DNA of 64,000 nt from Purpureocillium takamizusanense (lineage: Eukaryota > Ascomycota > Sordariomycetes > Hypocreales > Ophiocordycipitaceae). The stretch covers positions 833,501-897,500 of the forward strand of contig NC_063074.1 of assembly GCF_022605165.1 (NCBI RefSeq), written 5' to 3'. This document shows positions 37,459 through 50,311 of the stretch, piece by piece. The position numbers were made by a program, and so were the translations under genes. The notes under the pieces were generated by a model that saw only the letters and a program-made list of their open reading frames with translations, was not told where the DNA came from and ran no database searches. Position 1 is the stretch's first letter, and each line of letters starts with the position of its first letter.

Positions 37459-38977
37459 TGGGCTGGAAATGTCTGCCTCTCGATGCTATGGGCTTGGTGG
37501 CTCGTGAACTTGAGTCGGCTGCAACTTTGGCGATCCCGAAAAATTTGGGCGGTGAGAACCGGACGAGGTTCTTTCTGCCGCCCCACCTGCCCCATTGGGC
37601 AATCTAGAACCTCCCCCCAGCCCCTCCAAAGTTTGGCACCATACTCTATGTGGTTTGTATTGCACTTGTGCCTTGTTCAAGTGGTCCCAAGCGAAAACGA
37701 TGAAAACCTTGCATTTCAAGATGTCTGCCTGATCTGTCAAATGCAGGCGATTTGAAAAAAAAATCTACTCCATGGAGTTGCAGCTGCTTGTCCGACGACG
37801 TGCTGGTCTGCGAGGGGCAGATCGGCTGGTGGGAAAATGGCTTTCGAGTGCCTGGACCAATCCCAGTCCGGACGCACCATGGGATCAAGCTCGGGACGCA
37901 ATGCGTTCATGCAATCGTCCCACGATCTTGCATCACGGATCGGCTAGCGGCAGGGGAAAGTTGTAGCAGCAGTTTTGACATTCTGTCAAGGGTCAGTGCT
38001 ACCTTTTGTGCGCCCTGGCTCGTCCCCTTCACCAGCTTTAGCTCTGTTCTCACATTTAATGGGCGCGTAGTGGTGCTTTTCTCTTCAGGGCCTCTGCAAT
38101 GGATTGCATGGGCGGCCGTCCAGTGGAGAGGACATAGATGCTCAGAGTTCGGCACTATGCGTCCTTGAAGCTACAGCTGGGGGTCTGTATCTGCTGTAGG
38201 TGCTACCAATAAGACGCAGTATATTGGCGGGTTGCGATGGACCCAGGACCAACCTCACACCAGATGCACAGGAGGCACCTAGGAGTTGAGCGGAACAGTG
38301 GCTGTGCCTGACAGAGCACGCCCTGCAAGCGCCGCGAGTGGGTTATGGGGGGGTCCGGGCCTTGCCCAACCTAACTATATGCGCGGGGTCTGGAACACCA
38401 GTAAAATGCCAGTGGCATCTGAATTGCGAACCAGACCGCTGCTACTACCCTGGGACGCCTCGCACGCCTAGGCCGGGTGTGGCTCGCGTGCGGTAAACCA
38501 TCCAAGCACGTGCAGACGATTCATCGACGAGATTCTTTCGTCCCAGCTACCGCGGTTGCAATGCGACCTTGTGTCAGCATCTTCGCGTCGTGCGTCGTGC
38601 GTCGTGTCTCAGGCTGTCGATGCTTGACGGCTGCGGCAGGACCTAAGCTTAGGAGCGACCACCGCACGCGTCCAGTTGATGCGGCAGGGCGTCGAGTGGA
38701 CAGCTCACGGGGCATCGATCGCTATATAGCGCGCGGCTCGGGTTTGCCTTGAGGCACCTACACAGGGGCCGTGCTATCACTGCCACGGCGACCTCCCGTC
38801 ATCCATCACGCCTGGGCGGTTGTTGGCAGTGGCGGACAGACTTTTGCTAGCACCAACGCCGCTGGGGCCGACTGGAGCAAACTGGAGCAGCCCACCACAC
38901 CCACCAGCAGTGCCGTCCACCACCGACCGACCAAGAGGACAGACGGGAGCCCACCCGGGCCTCACAAAATCGCCGCC
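37459..38977. other. Divergent promoter region of UTP21 and VIP1
   Basis: No gene seen. It contains a 12-bp palindrome with a TATATA core at 38720-38731, about 250 bp before the VIP1 start, and a GTCGTGCGTCGTGC direct repeat near 38589. Confidence 0.55.
38720..38731 (+). promoter_or_regulatory. Palindromic TATA-like element upstream of VIP1
   Basis: The sequence CGCTATATAGCG is a perfect 12-bp palindrome. Its TATATA core is the only strong TATA match in this GC-rich divergent region and lies about 250 bp before the VIP1 start codon, a workable distance for a fungal core promoter. The role is inferred from position only. Confidence 0.3.
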
Positions 38978-41900
38978 ATGGACCGACCGCGATCGACCGT
39001 TTCTTCCTCTTCCTCCTCCTCCACCGCCGCTGTCGCCATAGACGGGTCACTCAATCGCTTGTCAGCGTCATCATCCGCCGTCGCCCCCTCCGCCCAGGAC
39101 CTCGCGGGTGGTAACCACTCGAGCTCCCTCCCCAGCGCCGCTTCGCCTGCTGCCTCTCAGCAAAGGCAGCCACGACCCCAGCAACACGCTTCAGCGCATA
39201 CCCGCAGCATCTCGTCCTCGTCCCTGGCTTCCAGCTCCATCGCCAGCAGAAAGAGCCGCTATGCTGAGCCTGGCACCGCCGAGGTACACGTCGAGAGATC
39301 CAACGTCTCTGCCTCTTCGAGCTCCCCGCCCATATCTGTAAGGGGCTCCCGCTCCATTCTGCAGCAAAGTCGCAGGCAGTCTGGAGTCTCTGACACCTGG
39401 GGCGAGGATCTCGTCTTTGGCGACCCGCAATTCTCCGTCCTCGACGACACCGAGACGCCTCGTATACGGGCCGCTTCAACCTTCGACACCTCCTACCACG
39501 CCTTCCTCCCCGAGCCCGCCTTGACCGCCCGATCTTCCCTGTCAGACATCCAGGCTAGGCGACTGTCAGGAAACTCCATATACTCCCTTGCCTCTGCCCG
39601 TGGCATCTTCAATTCGTCGCCTTCAGCACAAGGGTCTGAACCTGGTGCTCCTGCTCGTTCGGTCCCAAGCCTCATGACCTCGGCGAAGGGTATAAGCTCA
39701 TCGCCCTCCGAAGCCGGCGTTTCTAGTATCACCGTGACCACCTCGACAGGAACCCAGCCCGGCCATAACTCAGGATCCGGACAGCACAATTTGACGCCGA
39801 GAGATCCGCATGCGCAACCCCTAGATCTCATGCGACGTAGCCAAAGGATGGAGTCCAACATACGTTCTCAGCCTGACCGGTCCCGGAGCAGGGCCAAAAG
39901 GAGGTTCAGTGGCAGCACTGCGAACAGTAGCCACAGTCCAAGCAGCGACCGCGGGCCGCACCACCGGGAGAAGGAAGAAGGTAAGTTGACACCCCTCTAC
40001 AAATCAATGGTGGTGTCTCGAGTCCTAAAACCGTGGTCAGTCAAGCCTGCTCCTTGGGGTGTCATTGGAATATGTGCCTTGGACGTCAAAGCAAGAAGCA
40101 AGCCCAGCCGGAATATTCTCAACCGCCTCATTTCCAATCGCGAATTTGATGTGGTCGTATTTGGGGACAAGACCATTCTCGACGAAGGTATGTGCAAGCA
40201 CCGGCAATGTTTTTTGAGATCAGAGCTTTGGCTGACTCAAATATTCCGCAGAGGTCGAGAATTGGCCCATTTGGTGAGTCCACTCGTGCGCTGATTGCTA
40301 TGGTGCTCGGTGAACCAGAAGAGCATAGTCGCGCTCGGCACTGCAAGGATGCCGTTGGCCTCGACGCAGAACCAACCCACTGACACCCATCTCGCATTAG
40401 TGACTACCTCATATCCTTCTACTCTGATGGCTTCCCTCTGGAAAAGGCCATCGCCTACGTTAAAACGCGAAAGCCCTTTTGCGTCAATGATGTGCCCATG
40501 CAAAAGATCCTTTGGGATCGGCGCGTTTGTCTCCGACTACTAGATAAGATTCAGGTACGCACGCCCAAGAGGCTTGAAGTCAGTCGAGACGGCGGGCCAC
40601 AAGTCCTCAACGCCGAAATGGTCAAGCACATCAAGGATATTTCTGGCATCACTTTGGAACCCATCGACCCCAACAAGCAGACCCCTCCACGCGATGTTGA
40701 GTTGGTCGATAACGGCGACGTTTTGAGTGTTGATGGTGCCTTGCTGAAGAAGCCCTTCGTAGAGAAGCCAACCAGCGGCGAAGACCACAACATCATCATA
40801 TACTTCCCTACCAGCACAGGTGGCGGTGCGAGAAAGCTCTTCCGCAAGATTGGAAACAAGAGCTCCGACTATGTCGCCGACCTCAACGTACCAAGAGCTA
40901 TCACTGAACCCGGCAGCAGCTATATTTACGAAAGCTTCATGCAGGTCGACAACGCCGAGGACGTCAAAGCATACACAGTTGGACCGCACTATTGCCACGC
41001 CGAGACACGGAAGTCCCCGGTAGTCGACGGCATTGTGAGGCGAAACACCCACGGCAAGGAGCTACGCTACGTTACGGCTCTCAACACCGAAGAAAAGGAG
41101 ATGGCCAGTCGAATTTCTACGACTTTCGGGCAGCGTGTGTGCGGCTTTGACCTCCTGCGAGCTTCAGGAAAGAGCTATGTCATTGATGTCAATGGTTGGA
41201 GTTTCGTCAAGGACAATGACGACTACTACGAGCACTGCGCCAACATCCTCAAGGATATCTTTGTCAAAGAGCGCTTGCGTCGTGGCGGCGTGACGCCGCC
41301 TCTGCCGTCGCCTGCAGCTTCTGACGTGGACCCCCTCGCCCGTGCAACCCAGGCCATCAAGGATCGCGAGCAGCAAGCTACGTTATCTCCTGCCCCCGCG
41401 CCCAAGTCGACGAACGGAAATCACACCGCGCACTCCAGTGTCGAACTTCAGTCCAGCGACTGCGCCCTTCTACCGCCCAGCGAGGCGCCTTCTTCCAGGG
41501 CAGACAGCTCGCTTGGTTCCATGGCGCAGAGCACCGCGCCGAGTCCAAAATTACCTCCGCCTCCCCCGGAGGTGAGCAATCACGAATCCGCATCTGCCTC
41601 GGCTTCCATCAAGACTTCTGCAACAGCCGCCACGTCGCAGCAACCGCAAGGAGAGGAGCCAGCCGCGGTTCCACCGCCTCCGAAGCATTCCTGGAAGCTC
41701 AAAGGCATAGTATCAGTCATCAGACATGCAGATCGTACTCCAAAGCAAAAGTACAAATTCACTTTCCACACAGAGCCCTTCATTGCCCTTCTCAAGGGCC
41801 ACCAGGAAGAAGTCCTTCTCATTGGCGAAGCTGCCTTAGCCAGCGTCATTCAGGCCGTTGACGTTGCCTATGAGGCTGGGATCGAGGACAGAGTCAAGCT

Positions 41901-44032
41901 GAGGGCACTACGTAACGCGCTCATCAAGAAGGGAAGCTGGGCTGGAACCAAGGTTCAGATCAAGCCCATGTTTCGCAAGAAGAAGACTGAGGAGGCAGAG
42001 TCACACGTTCACGAAATGCCCGATGTGGACGAGACACGGGAGGCGATTGTTCCACCCAGCAACGGCGAGTGCCCAGGTCATGACATCGATACTCAACCTC
42101 CATCAAGACGGCATGATTCGGTCTCGGGCGTTACCATGTCCAAATTCACGGCAGCCGAGGAGCGCCTGGTACTCGACAAGCTCCAGCTTATTGTCAAGTG
42201 GGGAGGTGAGCCCACCCACTCAGCACGCTATCAAGCCCAGGAGTTGGGAGAGAACATGCGCAACGACCTGATGCTGTTAAACCGAGACATCCTTGATGAG
42301 GTCCACGTTTACAGTAGTTCAGAACGGCGCGTGACTGCCAGCGCACAGATTTGGTCCGCGAGTTTTCTGGACAGAAAGGATATGCCTGAGGACTTCATCA
42401 CCATTCGTAAGGATCTGCTAGACGATTCGAACGCCGCAAAGGACGAGACGGACAAGGTGAAAAAGAAGCTTAAGGGGCTTCTACGGAAAGGAAATGAGCG
42501 TCCAGCACAGTTTGCGTGGCCCGAGAACATGCCAGAGCCATCTGAAGTGCAAACGCGGGTCGTACAACTAATGAATTTCCATCGGCGCGTTATGCATTAT
42601 AATTATGGAAAGCTTTACAGCGGCGCAGCGACGTCTCTCAGCTCCATCTCAAACCCTAGCACCGAGAAGTTGACAGGCGAGGGTTCTAGCACATCAATAT
42701 CGTCGGCTTTGTCTCACGCGAACGCAGTCAACAACATCCAGTCACGGTGGTGCAGCGGCGAGGATGCAGAGCTATTCCGCGAGCGGTGGGAGAAGCTATT
42801 TGCCGAATTCTGCGATGGCGAGAAAGTGGATCCTAGCAAAATTTCTGAGCTGTACGATACGATGAAGTTTGATGCTCTGCACAATCGTCAGTTCTTGGAA
42901 TGGGTTTTCACGCCTCCAAAGGGCATGCTCGAAGAGGAATATGGCGTCAAGGACGGCAAAGGCAGAGACCTTGACGAGGGCAAGGCATCCGAGGATTCAA
43001 AGGGCGAGAAGAGTCAGAATGGCTCCCCGGAGGGATCCGACAAGGCCGATCCATCCAGCCGAGGGGCCAGCGTGAGAAAGCTTTTCCGCAGACGGTCGTT
43101 CCTCAATGGACTGAGGCACCTCAACGAAGAAGGCCCCCCCGAGCAATACTTCCGCCTATACAAGGGAACGCACCAGACTTCGCAAAAGCCCGATCCTCGA
43201 AACGACCCATTGCAAGAACTGTATCGACTCGCCAAAGTCCTGTTTGACTTCATCTGTCCTCAGGAATACGGAATTTCCGATAGCGAGAAGCTCGAGATCG
43301 GTCTCTTGACCTCGCTGCCCCTTTTGAAAGAGATTGTTCAGGACCTCGAGGAGATGCAGGCCTCCAATGATGCCAAATCCTTCTTCTATTTCACCAAGGA
43401 GTCTCATATTTATACTTTACTCAACTGCATCATCGAAGGCGGCATCGAAACCAAAATCACGCGCAGCACGATACCTGAGCTAGACTACCTCTCGCAGATC
43501 TGCTTTGAACTTTACGAGTCTGAGATGAAACCACCCCCCGAAAGCGTTGCTGCCGACACTCCGACCTTTGCCTACAGCATTCGCATTACTCTCAGCCCTG
43601 GATGTCACGTCTTCGATCCCTTGCATGTTCAGCTCGACAGCCGACATTGCATTGGTTGTGCTCCAAGGCGTAGTTTGACCCCTCACATCGACTGGCTTCA
43701 GGTCATCAAGACTCTTCGAGCCAAGTTCAACCAGTAAGTCATTCTGCAGCTGCGATTGAACCGCAGATCTTTTCGCGGCCCCACTAACATCGAATAGGGT
43801 CAAATTGCCCAAGACGTTTTTGGCCGTCAATCTTTCTGATGCATTCACATTTGAGGAGCAGGAGCGGATGGCAAATGACAATGACTTGCTCGAGATGAAG
43901 ACGGTACCACCGAAGGACCTGTTATCAGGAGGGCGGGACAAGGTGACTGAGACGGGCGAAGACGATACGTCCACTGACACGACTTCGGCTAAACCCGGCC
44001 GAGACGTGACGCCAACGCCCGCAGCCGTCTGA
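38978..44032 (+). CDS. VIP1: Inositol pyrophosphate kinase/phosphatase VIP1 (Asp1, PPIP5K family)
   Basis: Five exons: 38978-39980, 40041-40187, 40252-40273 (22-nt micro-exon), 40401-43733 and 43798-44032, giving 1579 residues. Donors are GTAAGT, GTATGT, GTGAGT and GTAAGT; the micro-exon restores [20 protein letters not shown]. Residues 1-334 are Ser/Pro/Thr-rich and disordered. The ATP-grasp kinase domain starts near 340 ([20 protein letters not shown]) and includes GHAEPG-type chemistry regions such as the [20 protein letters not shown] strand. The histidine-acid-phosphatase-like domain starts at the RHADRTP motif (R832-H833) and contains ESHIYTLLN downstream. The kinase makes 1-InsP7/InsP8 from InsP6/InsP7 and the second domain removes the same phosphate; in fission yeast Asp1 this balance controls dimorphic growth, microtubules and phosphate signalling. 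The first intron (39981-40040) is the least certain join. Confidence 0.93.
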
Positions 44033-47000
44033 ACATGGGAAGTGTGCTGAGCGTGGCGGCCGTTGATGCCGGGGGCGTCCGGCAAGTTCAGCCCCTGGGT
44101 AGCTGATAGGGCGGCACAACGAACCGTCCCGCATGACAGCCACTCGTCCGACTAAGCGGTGTTGACCACAACAATATGGCCCCGGCAACGTTTGGCTTCC
44201 TCGGTTGCGGGACGTGGGGGGCAATGAAGGATCTGCGCCTGCTCCGAGCCAGGATGGGGACAAGGCAGTGAGTGCCTGGCCAGACGATTACGGGAGTAGC
44301 GGCATAGCAGTGGACGCAGCGTGGCGTTGTTGATGTCTGCAGCGGTCGGGTGACAGCGAGCGACAACGGAATTGGTAGCCAAGCATTCGCCCAGCGAGGC
44401 CGGCACGCTTTGCCGGGGACGTCATGGTTTCGGCTGCGGCATGTAGTATATTGTGTACAGTATGCTCACCCAATTGCGCAGTGGTCTGACGAAGAGGTAG
44501 ACAGGGCCACATCGGCACGGTTACATATCGACCAGAGGGTAGACAGACCGGCGCAAAGAGTGTCCTTGTGTTGATTCGCCAGAAGCATGAGTGCGGCAAG
44601 ACTCAGGCGGCTAGGGAAGTCACGTTTCGTCTGGACCGGACTATTGTCTTGTGCGTCGAGAGCGCATTCTCTTGCTTCCCCCTTCGAAGTCCGTATAAAG
44701 CACCTACTGCTCCGACCTCCTAAGGCACGCTGCGCACTGAGTGAAAGCCAGGGGTGCCAGCCCTGTCCAGCCCATCGGCGCTTCTAGAACGGCAGAGAAA
44801 GGAGACAAGAGACAACGGGCCCGAGAACACGGACCCGGGGTCAAACCCACGCCGCTTCAGGCTTAGACAGGACTAGCGCAGTCATAGGCAGCCCTGTCTG
44901 GCTCATGGCTGGCAAGGCCGGCCCGGCCAGGTGGTGCGCCAAATGTGACGGCACACACCCCGGTTGGGGGGGGAGAGGGGGAGGCCGGGTGGTTGCTGGT
45001 GCTTGGCGCGCGGCCTGGGCGCCGACGAGATTCCTGGAATCAGAAATGTTCATCGGACGCAGCCCCCGACATGGGTGGAGGGCGAGGGGGAACCAAGAGG
45101 ACGAGTGGTTTCGTTGCTCCAGGCACGTCACGGTGGGCGTGGGCGGTGGAGAGTTCCTCTTCCAGACGAGGTTCGTGCGAGACGTAGTATACGATATGAG
45201 AAAAGGGGATGTTGTGGTCGTTTCGTTCAGAGAATGCGGACACCGTGCACGCGGGGCGGACTGTCGACGAGCTCTGCGGCGCGGTCGATGACGAAGCCCG
45301 AGCCCCAGGACGAGCCTCCCCTCCGTCATACAACGAGGCGTGCGCGTAGCGGCCGGTGCAACGTCTGACAAGGAGTCGAGACAAGGGAACAACAACCCCC
45401 CACCCCGCTGATGTGAGAGCTGAGCAGCTGGGGAGGCCGCAACGCTTTCCCTGGCTCATCCCGCGAGAGATGGCAGGGTGGTAGGGCGATTGACTCGTGC
45501 CGGTGGTAGTAACTCGGATGCTTTGCCCAACGTCGTCGGGTTCTCCATAGCGTAGTCAAAGTTCACCATATACCCATATGCTGTGCCAGGCGGTCACAGA
45601 GATGACGCCTATTTAAGCGACAATCCGCTGATCCATGGGAGCAGCAGGGGTCGCCCGGTTGGTCTCAAGGCCTCTAAATCCGGCATCAACAAGTTGCCTG
45701 GCAGATTGAAATGCACTCGATCGGTGCGTGTTGGTAATGTGATGCTTAATCCGACGGGATCGTCGATACGCATCGGCAGCATGTATTTCAAATGCCGCGC
45801 AGCTGTTGCCACGTACGGATCATCCTGTCAAGTTAGGCGCCGCACTCACTTTCTCGGGCCGTTGCCCATGAGGCGGCACGTACGGCTGAGCGAGAACAGC
45901 CCACATTTTGAGTGGACGCGCCGACAGGCCATGCATACCTCCTTCCGCTGAAGCCGAGATGGAAGAACCTCTTGGCTGCGCAACATGATGCAATGCTACA
46001 CATATAGCTCGCATAAGCTGAAGGTCACCAGGCTAGATCCTGCGGCCGCGCGGCAAGGCGGGAAGGTCGCAACATGTACCCTTATCATCACCGCCAGACA
46101 CATATAATTGTTTCGAAACTCTGGCAACCATGCCATGCTGACCGAGTGCCACGAGATGCTGCTGCGATGTCATGTCAGTTTCATGTTGTCTGTCATGTGC
46201 CAGGACTTTAATGTGCCAGTGCGACGTCAATCTCTATGATGCTAGGCTGCATTGCCGATGAGCTTCCATTTTGGCATGAATTGCTCGTTGATGATTCAGA
46301 GGTTTGTCGTCCCTATAAGGAAGAAGAAATTCGTGTCCGAAGGAATGGCGACCAAAAGCTAGTCCCCAAGCTATCACGGGCGGCTCGTCAACTAGGGAGT
46401 CGCCACTGGAGCCGTGGACATGACGCGGGTCGTGCGGAGCCAACGAGTTTCCGGCCTGTCAACGGCAGTGCTCTGGTTTGCAATGCGACGGGTGATCCTA
46501 TCAGACAAGGATTAAGTTTGCACACGCCGTAAGCCACGTGCGACGGGGTGCACGATAGGTTGCGGGACACCAGCCGTGTGAGCCAAACGAGATCAAGTCC
46601 GCCTTGCCTCGCAAGTTCCGCCGCCTGTTCAACGGCGCTTCCCGTCCCCCAGGATTTCGCCCTGGCGGGAAACGGACCTAACATTTGGAGCTGAATGCCA
46701 AGCAAGGGAGATGAGGCTCGTTCTGTTGGGCGTTTGCAGTGGAAGAGCTAGAAGTGAAGTGAGACATGACGACGCCCGCGAGGCGGCGGGTCGAAGATAA
46801 GAAATAGTGCAAGATGACAGAGGCTACCTTGAACCGTGGCCAGGCTGAAATCACGCGGGCCGCGGGGAGTTATGTGTTGGCGAGGATAGAGCATCGCGCA
46901 GGGAATAGGCCCAATACACCAGCTGTCTCTAAGTTAGGCATCAACAAGTACCAACTGAAGAGGATGAGGCTCGGGGGCACGCCAAAGGCAGAAGACAGAC

Positions 47001-49298
47001 AGGGCAAGGTCCCCTCCGACGCCTGCGCCTACCCCAAAACCGGCGTCATGCGGTGATCAAACTGGCCTCAAGCACACTCCACGTGTTTGGGCATGGTCAA
47101 GTCAACGTCTGGCACATACACACAGTGAGCAAGGCCGCATCAACGACGACGAGGCTGCCCAAGGCTGAAGACGGGTGCTGGTTTCAGCTACCACACAGCG
47201 CCGCTTGTTGAAGGAATGCGAGCTCCGGGGATGTTCTGCGAACGCGCCTCGTGCTCCCGCCCGCCTGCCTGCCTGCCGCATACAGTACTTGCTTGCAAGC
47301 GCAGCAGAGGGAACAGCTCCCAGGATGCCTCGTGGCATGCCGAGGGTCTCACCCCTTGGCGCGAGCCGCAAAGAGAAAGCGACGCCATGCGGAAGAAACC
47401 CCAGGTGATGGTGCATGACAAGGGCTACGATGTCTCCCCCTGGCTCGCTCGCCCAAGCGTGACAAGGCCAGGCGTGTATTGGCACTGGTGGGATCCGCGG
47501 CCGTGTCTCTGGTTCTCACCCTCGATTGACGTCGAGCCGGTCCGGTTGGTCGTTGGTGGGCAGGATCACGCATGAGGCCGCAGGGGCGGCAGGGATTCTC
47601 GGCGATGCCAGGCAGGTGCGTCATGCGTGACGGGAGTGCGAAGGAAGGGTTGGCGCCGTGATGCGTTGCATGCCATGCTTAGCACGCACGCACGCCGCGA
47701 GGCCCAGCGAGCGGCTGTGGTGGAGCGCCGCGCGCGACAGCAGACTGCCCAGAGGACGGAAACTGCAGTGCGCGCAGACAGGAGTGAGTGTTCCTCGAGA
47801 CAGTCTGGCGCTGGCAACAACGGTTGCGCATGCAGTGTTACCTGGGGCCGCGCAGGGCTGCGCCGTCCCTGCAATATAAGGAAATGCAAGGCCGTGCGTG
47901 GGATGCCGTGCTGTAGTAGGTACTTCGTACATGGGATACAACGTCTACATGTTAGTGGTACTAAACTAAAATATCGAGGGGATGGAAGCCACGACGGACC
48001 ATGGCACTGACACGGTAGGTACTGAGTACCTACTCTCAGGTATCAAGCTCAGGATAGGTACCTAGGTACCGTAGGGAGACAACAAGACACCTCGTCCCGG
48101 ACGCGGTACAATGCAGAACGAGCGAGGAAGGGAAGTATACCTTAGGTAGGTACTAGGTACTAGGTCAAGGGGCCCGCCCGAGCGGCATTCAAGAAGAGGC
48201 TCAGGGCGGACACGGGAGCGACCTCTCAGGGTTTCCTCACGAGAGATGGACCTCTTACACAGTTGCCTCAATACCTGTACGGCGTTTTCCCCACGATCAC
48301 AACAGTAGGGCCAGGTTATCAGCGTGGTCCGGGCAAAAGAAAAAAAATTACGTGGACCAGCCAAACTGCACAGGAATCGGGCTTGTGCCTCCTCCATCAT
48401 CTGAACAGCCTTGCCAGCCAAAGTTGAGGCGACCAGCACCAACGAAGCACATCAAGGGCTTCCCATGCGAGCGAGCTAGGCCGGTCCTTGTTCGCGTATT
48501 TACAGCCCTAGGTAACATGGGAAGGTACCTTGCGCAGCTTGGTACCGCGCACTTGCACTTCGTGCTCCGTCAGGTTAGGTACCTTGGAACTAGTAGTCGT
48601 GCCTTCTTAGGCAAGGGCGGGCTCTGCCGCGCTTGGTGTGTGGGAAGGAGCATGGCGCGCACTCGTCATGGTAAACCAACCTTCCCATTCCGCGCCTTCC
48701 TCCTTGCCTTAGCTCTGCATACGTACGGAGTACAGACTCTGGAGTACCCCGCGAGCGGTTGCTTCTTTCCTGTGCCCGCCCGCCCAACAACCATCCATTG
48801 TCTCTTCTCCTCCCTTCCCTCTCTCTCTCGTCATCGGGCCTCGTCGTTTTCTCGTTCGCAGAATGGGCTGACCAGCAACTGCCGGCGCCACACGAGTCGT
48901 CTTCCATCAACCTGACAGGCATCCTGGCCATCTTGAACGGCATGGCACCAACAGATTCCAAGCACACACGCACTGCTCGTTCCCTGCTGTGTTCCCCCCC
49001 CCCCCCCCAACCCAGTCAGTACGACCGGGCAAGCCCTGCGCCCGCCACGCCCAACACCACCAGACACCCTTGACACCCCCGTCCCCTGTCTTGCCCGTCC
49101 CGGGCGCTTGGTACAGCACAGGAGCAAACCCCCGTCCATGTCGTTCCATCCCACGACGAGGTCGATTTAGCCTCCTCAGACGCTGCCGAGTCGCGCCGGA
49201 GCCATCGCATCGCTTGGTCGCCGGCGCCGCGCCGCGCCTCGCCGCGCTCTGCTGCGGCCACTCCAGCCAAAGCAAAGCACAAGTACAAGTACAGCCGT
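44033..49298. other. Gene-poor region downstream of VIP1
   Basis: No recognisable protein gene or tRNA. It contains TACCTAGGTA-type palindromic patches at about 47916-48165 and 48515-48600 and a run of 15 C at 48994-49008. Open frames are short, overlapping and of low complexity on both strands. GTCCGTATAAAG at about 44690 and GCAATATAAGG at about 47870 resemble TATA boxes but no supported gene follows them. Confidence 0.5.
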
Positions 49299-49319
49299 CG
49301 ACATTGGCTGGGCTATAAT
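49299..49319 (+). promoter_or_regulatory. CCAAT-like and TATA-like pair
   Basis: An inverted CCAAT box (ATTGG, about 49303-49307) and a TATAAT core (49314-49319) occur within 20 bp, in otherwise GC-rich DNA. They precede a long pyrimidine-rich stretch leading to the small cysteine-rich protein at 50162. I infer a core promoter with a leader of up to about 800 nt, possibly intron-containing; RNA data would be needed to confirm it. Confidence 0.3.
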
Positions 49320-50161
49320 ACCAGCCTGTGCGCAGACGGGCGCAACCCGATTCGCTCTCCACCACAGCCCTCCCTGCCTTGGTACTTGGCTGTGCTAACC
49401 TTGCTTCGTTCGTACATACAAGTACTGCGCACAAGCAAGCCCGCACAACGAGCCACTCTCTCGGAGACCAGTGCGCCCGCTCGCTCGCTCGGCCAGGACC
49501 TCCACTTGCTTGTTCACCTTGTTCTCACGCCTGTTCAACCTTGCTTCCCCCCGGCCTCGTTTGCCGTGTATCTCATACGGAGCCTCAGCAGCTACCTGCC
49601 TCTGCCAGAGCCGACTGTGCCTTAGCAACCGGTGCAAACGATCTTGTTTCCCGACAGCCCAGTCAGTCCGCGCTACGTTGCGTTGCTTCTCTCACGCCCC
49701 CTTCGTCGATTCAGCTTCGTCGTCGCAGCTTAAAAAGGGCCCCTCTTCCACCTCACCTCCTGTCACTCACGGCACCTCACTCACCCTTCCTCTCCTCTTC
49801 TCACGCTCTCTCTTTCTCTTTCTCTATCTTCTCCTTCAGCCTTACTCACAGATGCGACTTCAGTGTTTGCACTTCAAGCGCATAGCCTACTCGTCCTCTT
49901 AGCTTCTTATCTCGGCACTGGAACGAAATCCAACACCGTAACAGCGCCAAATCTCCAGGCCTCACCTTCAACACGGCCGGGCGCTCGCCATTCGCTTCGA
50001 TCGCGGCCCTGAGTCTTCATAATCGACGTCCGTCTATGACACAAACTACGCAATCCTGATTCCTTCTCTCAGCACGCTCCCTCCTCTTAGACTCCTCCGT
50101 GCTCCCTGAGACAGGCCCGCCGCTCCCGCCTCGTTACATTGCCATCTCCTCAACGCCCACC

Positions 50162-50311
50162 ATGGCAAACGCTTGTACGCATTCGTTCAACATGATCAAG
50201 TCCGATAGTACCCTCGTACAGTGGATCTGTCAGTACTGTCGTTCGGGCCCGCACTGGGTCATCTACGAGTGCATCTACTGCAAGCTTCACCTGTGTCGCG
50301 CCTGCACGTAG
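50162..50311 (+). CDS. Tiny cysteine-rich protein, possible zinc-binding microprotein
   Basis: 49 residues starting in an ideal CACCATGG context. It contains seven cysteines and three histidines in an ordered pattern: C5-T-H7, then C23-x2-C26, G-P-H31-W32, C37-x2-C40, and C45-x2-C48. Three CxxC pairs in 26 residues are typical of a small treble-clef or ribbon-type zinc site. The WICQYCRSGPHW and ECIYCKL stretches match my recollection of a family of very short hypothetical proteins in Sordariomycetes that share CHSGPHW-like and CKYCKL-like motifs, which supports a real gene. No function is known to me. The preceding DNA is pyrimidine-rich and leader-like. An in-frame non-ATG extension to 50099 is possible but is not favoured. 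Confidence 0.65.
   Translation: MANACTHSFNMIKSDSTLVQWICQYCRSGPHWVIYECIYCKLHLCRACT

Noticed and set aside
44841..45395. 184-codon minus-strand frame
   Set aside because: Arg/Pro/Ser-rich, overlaps open frames in all directions, and has no signature.
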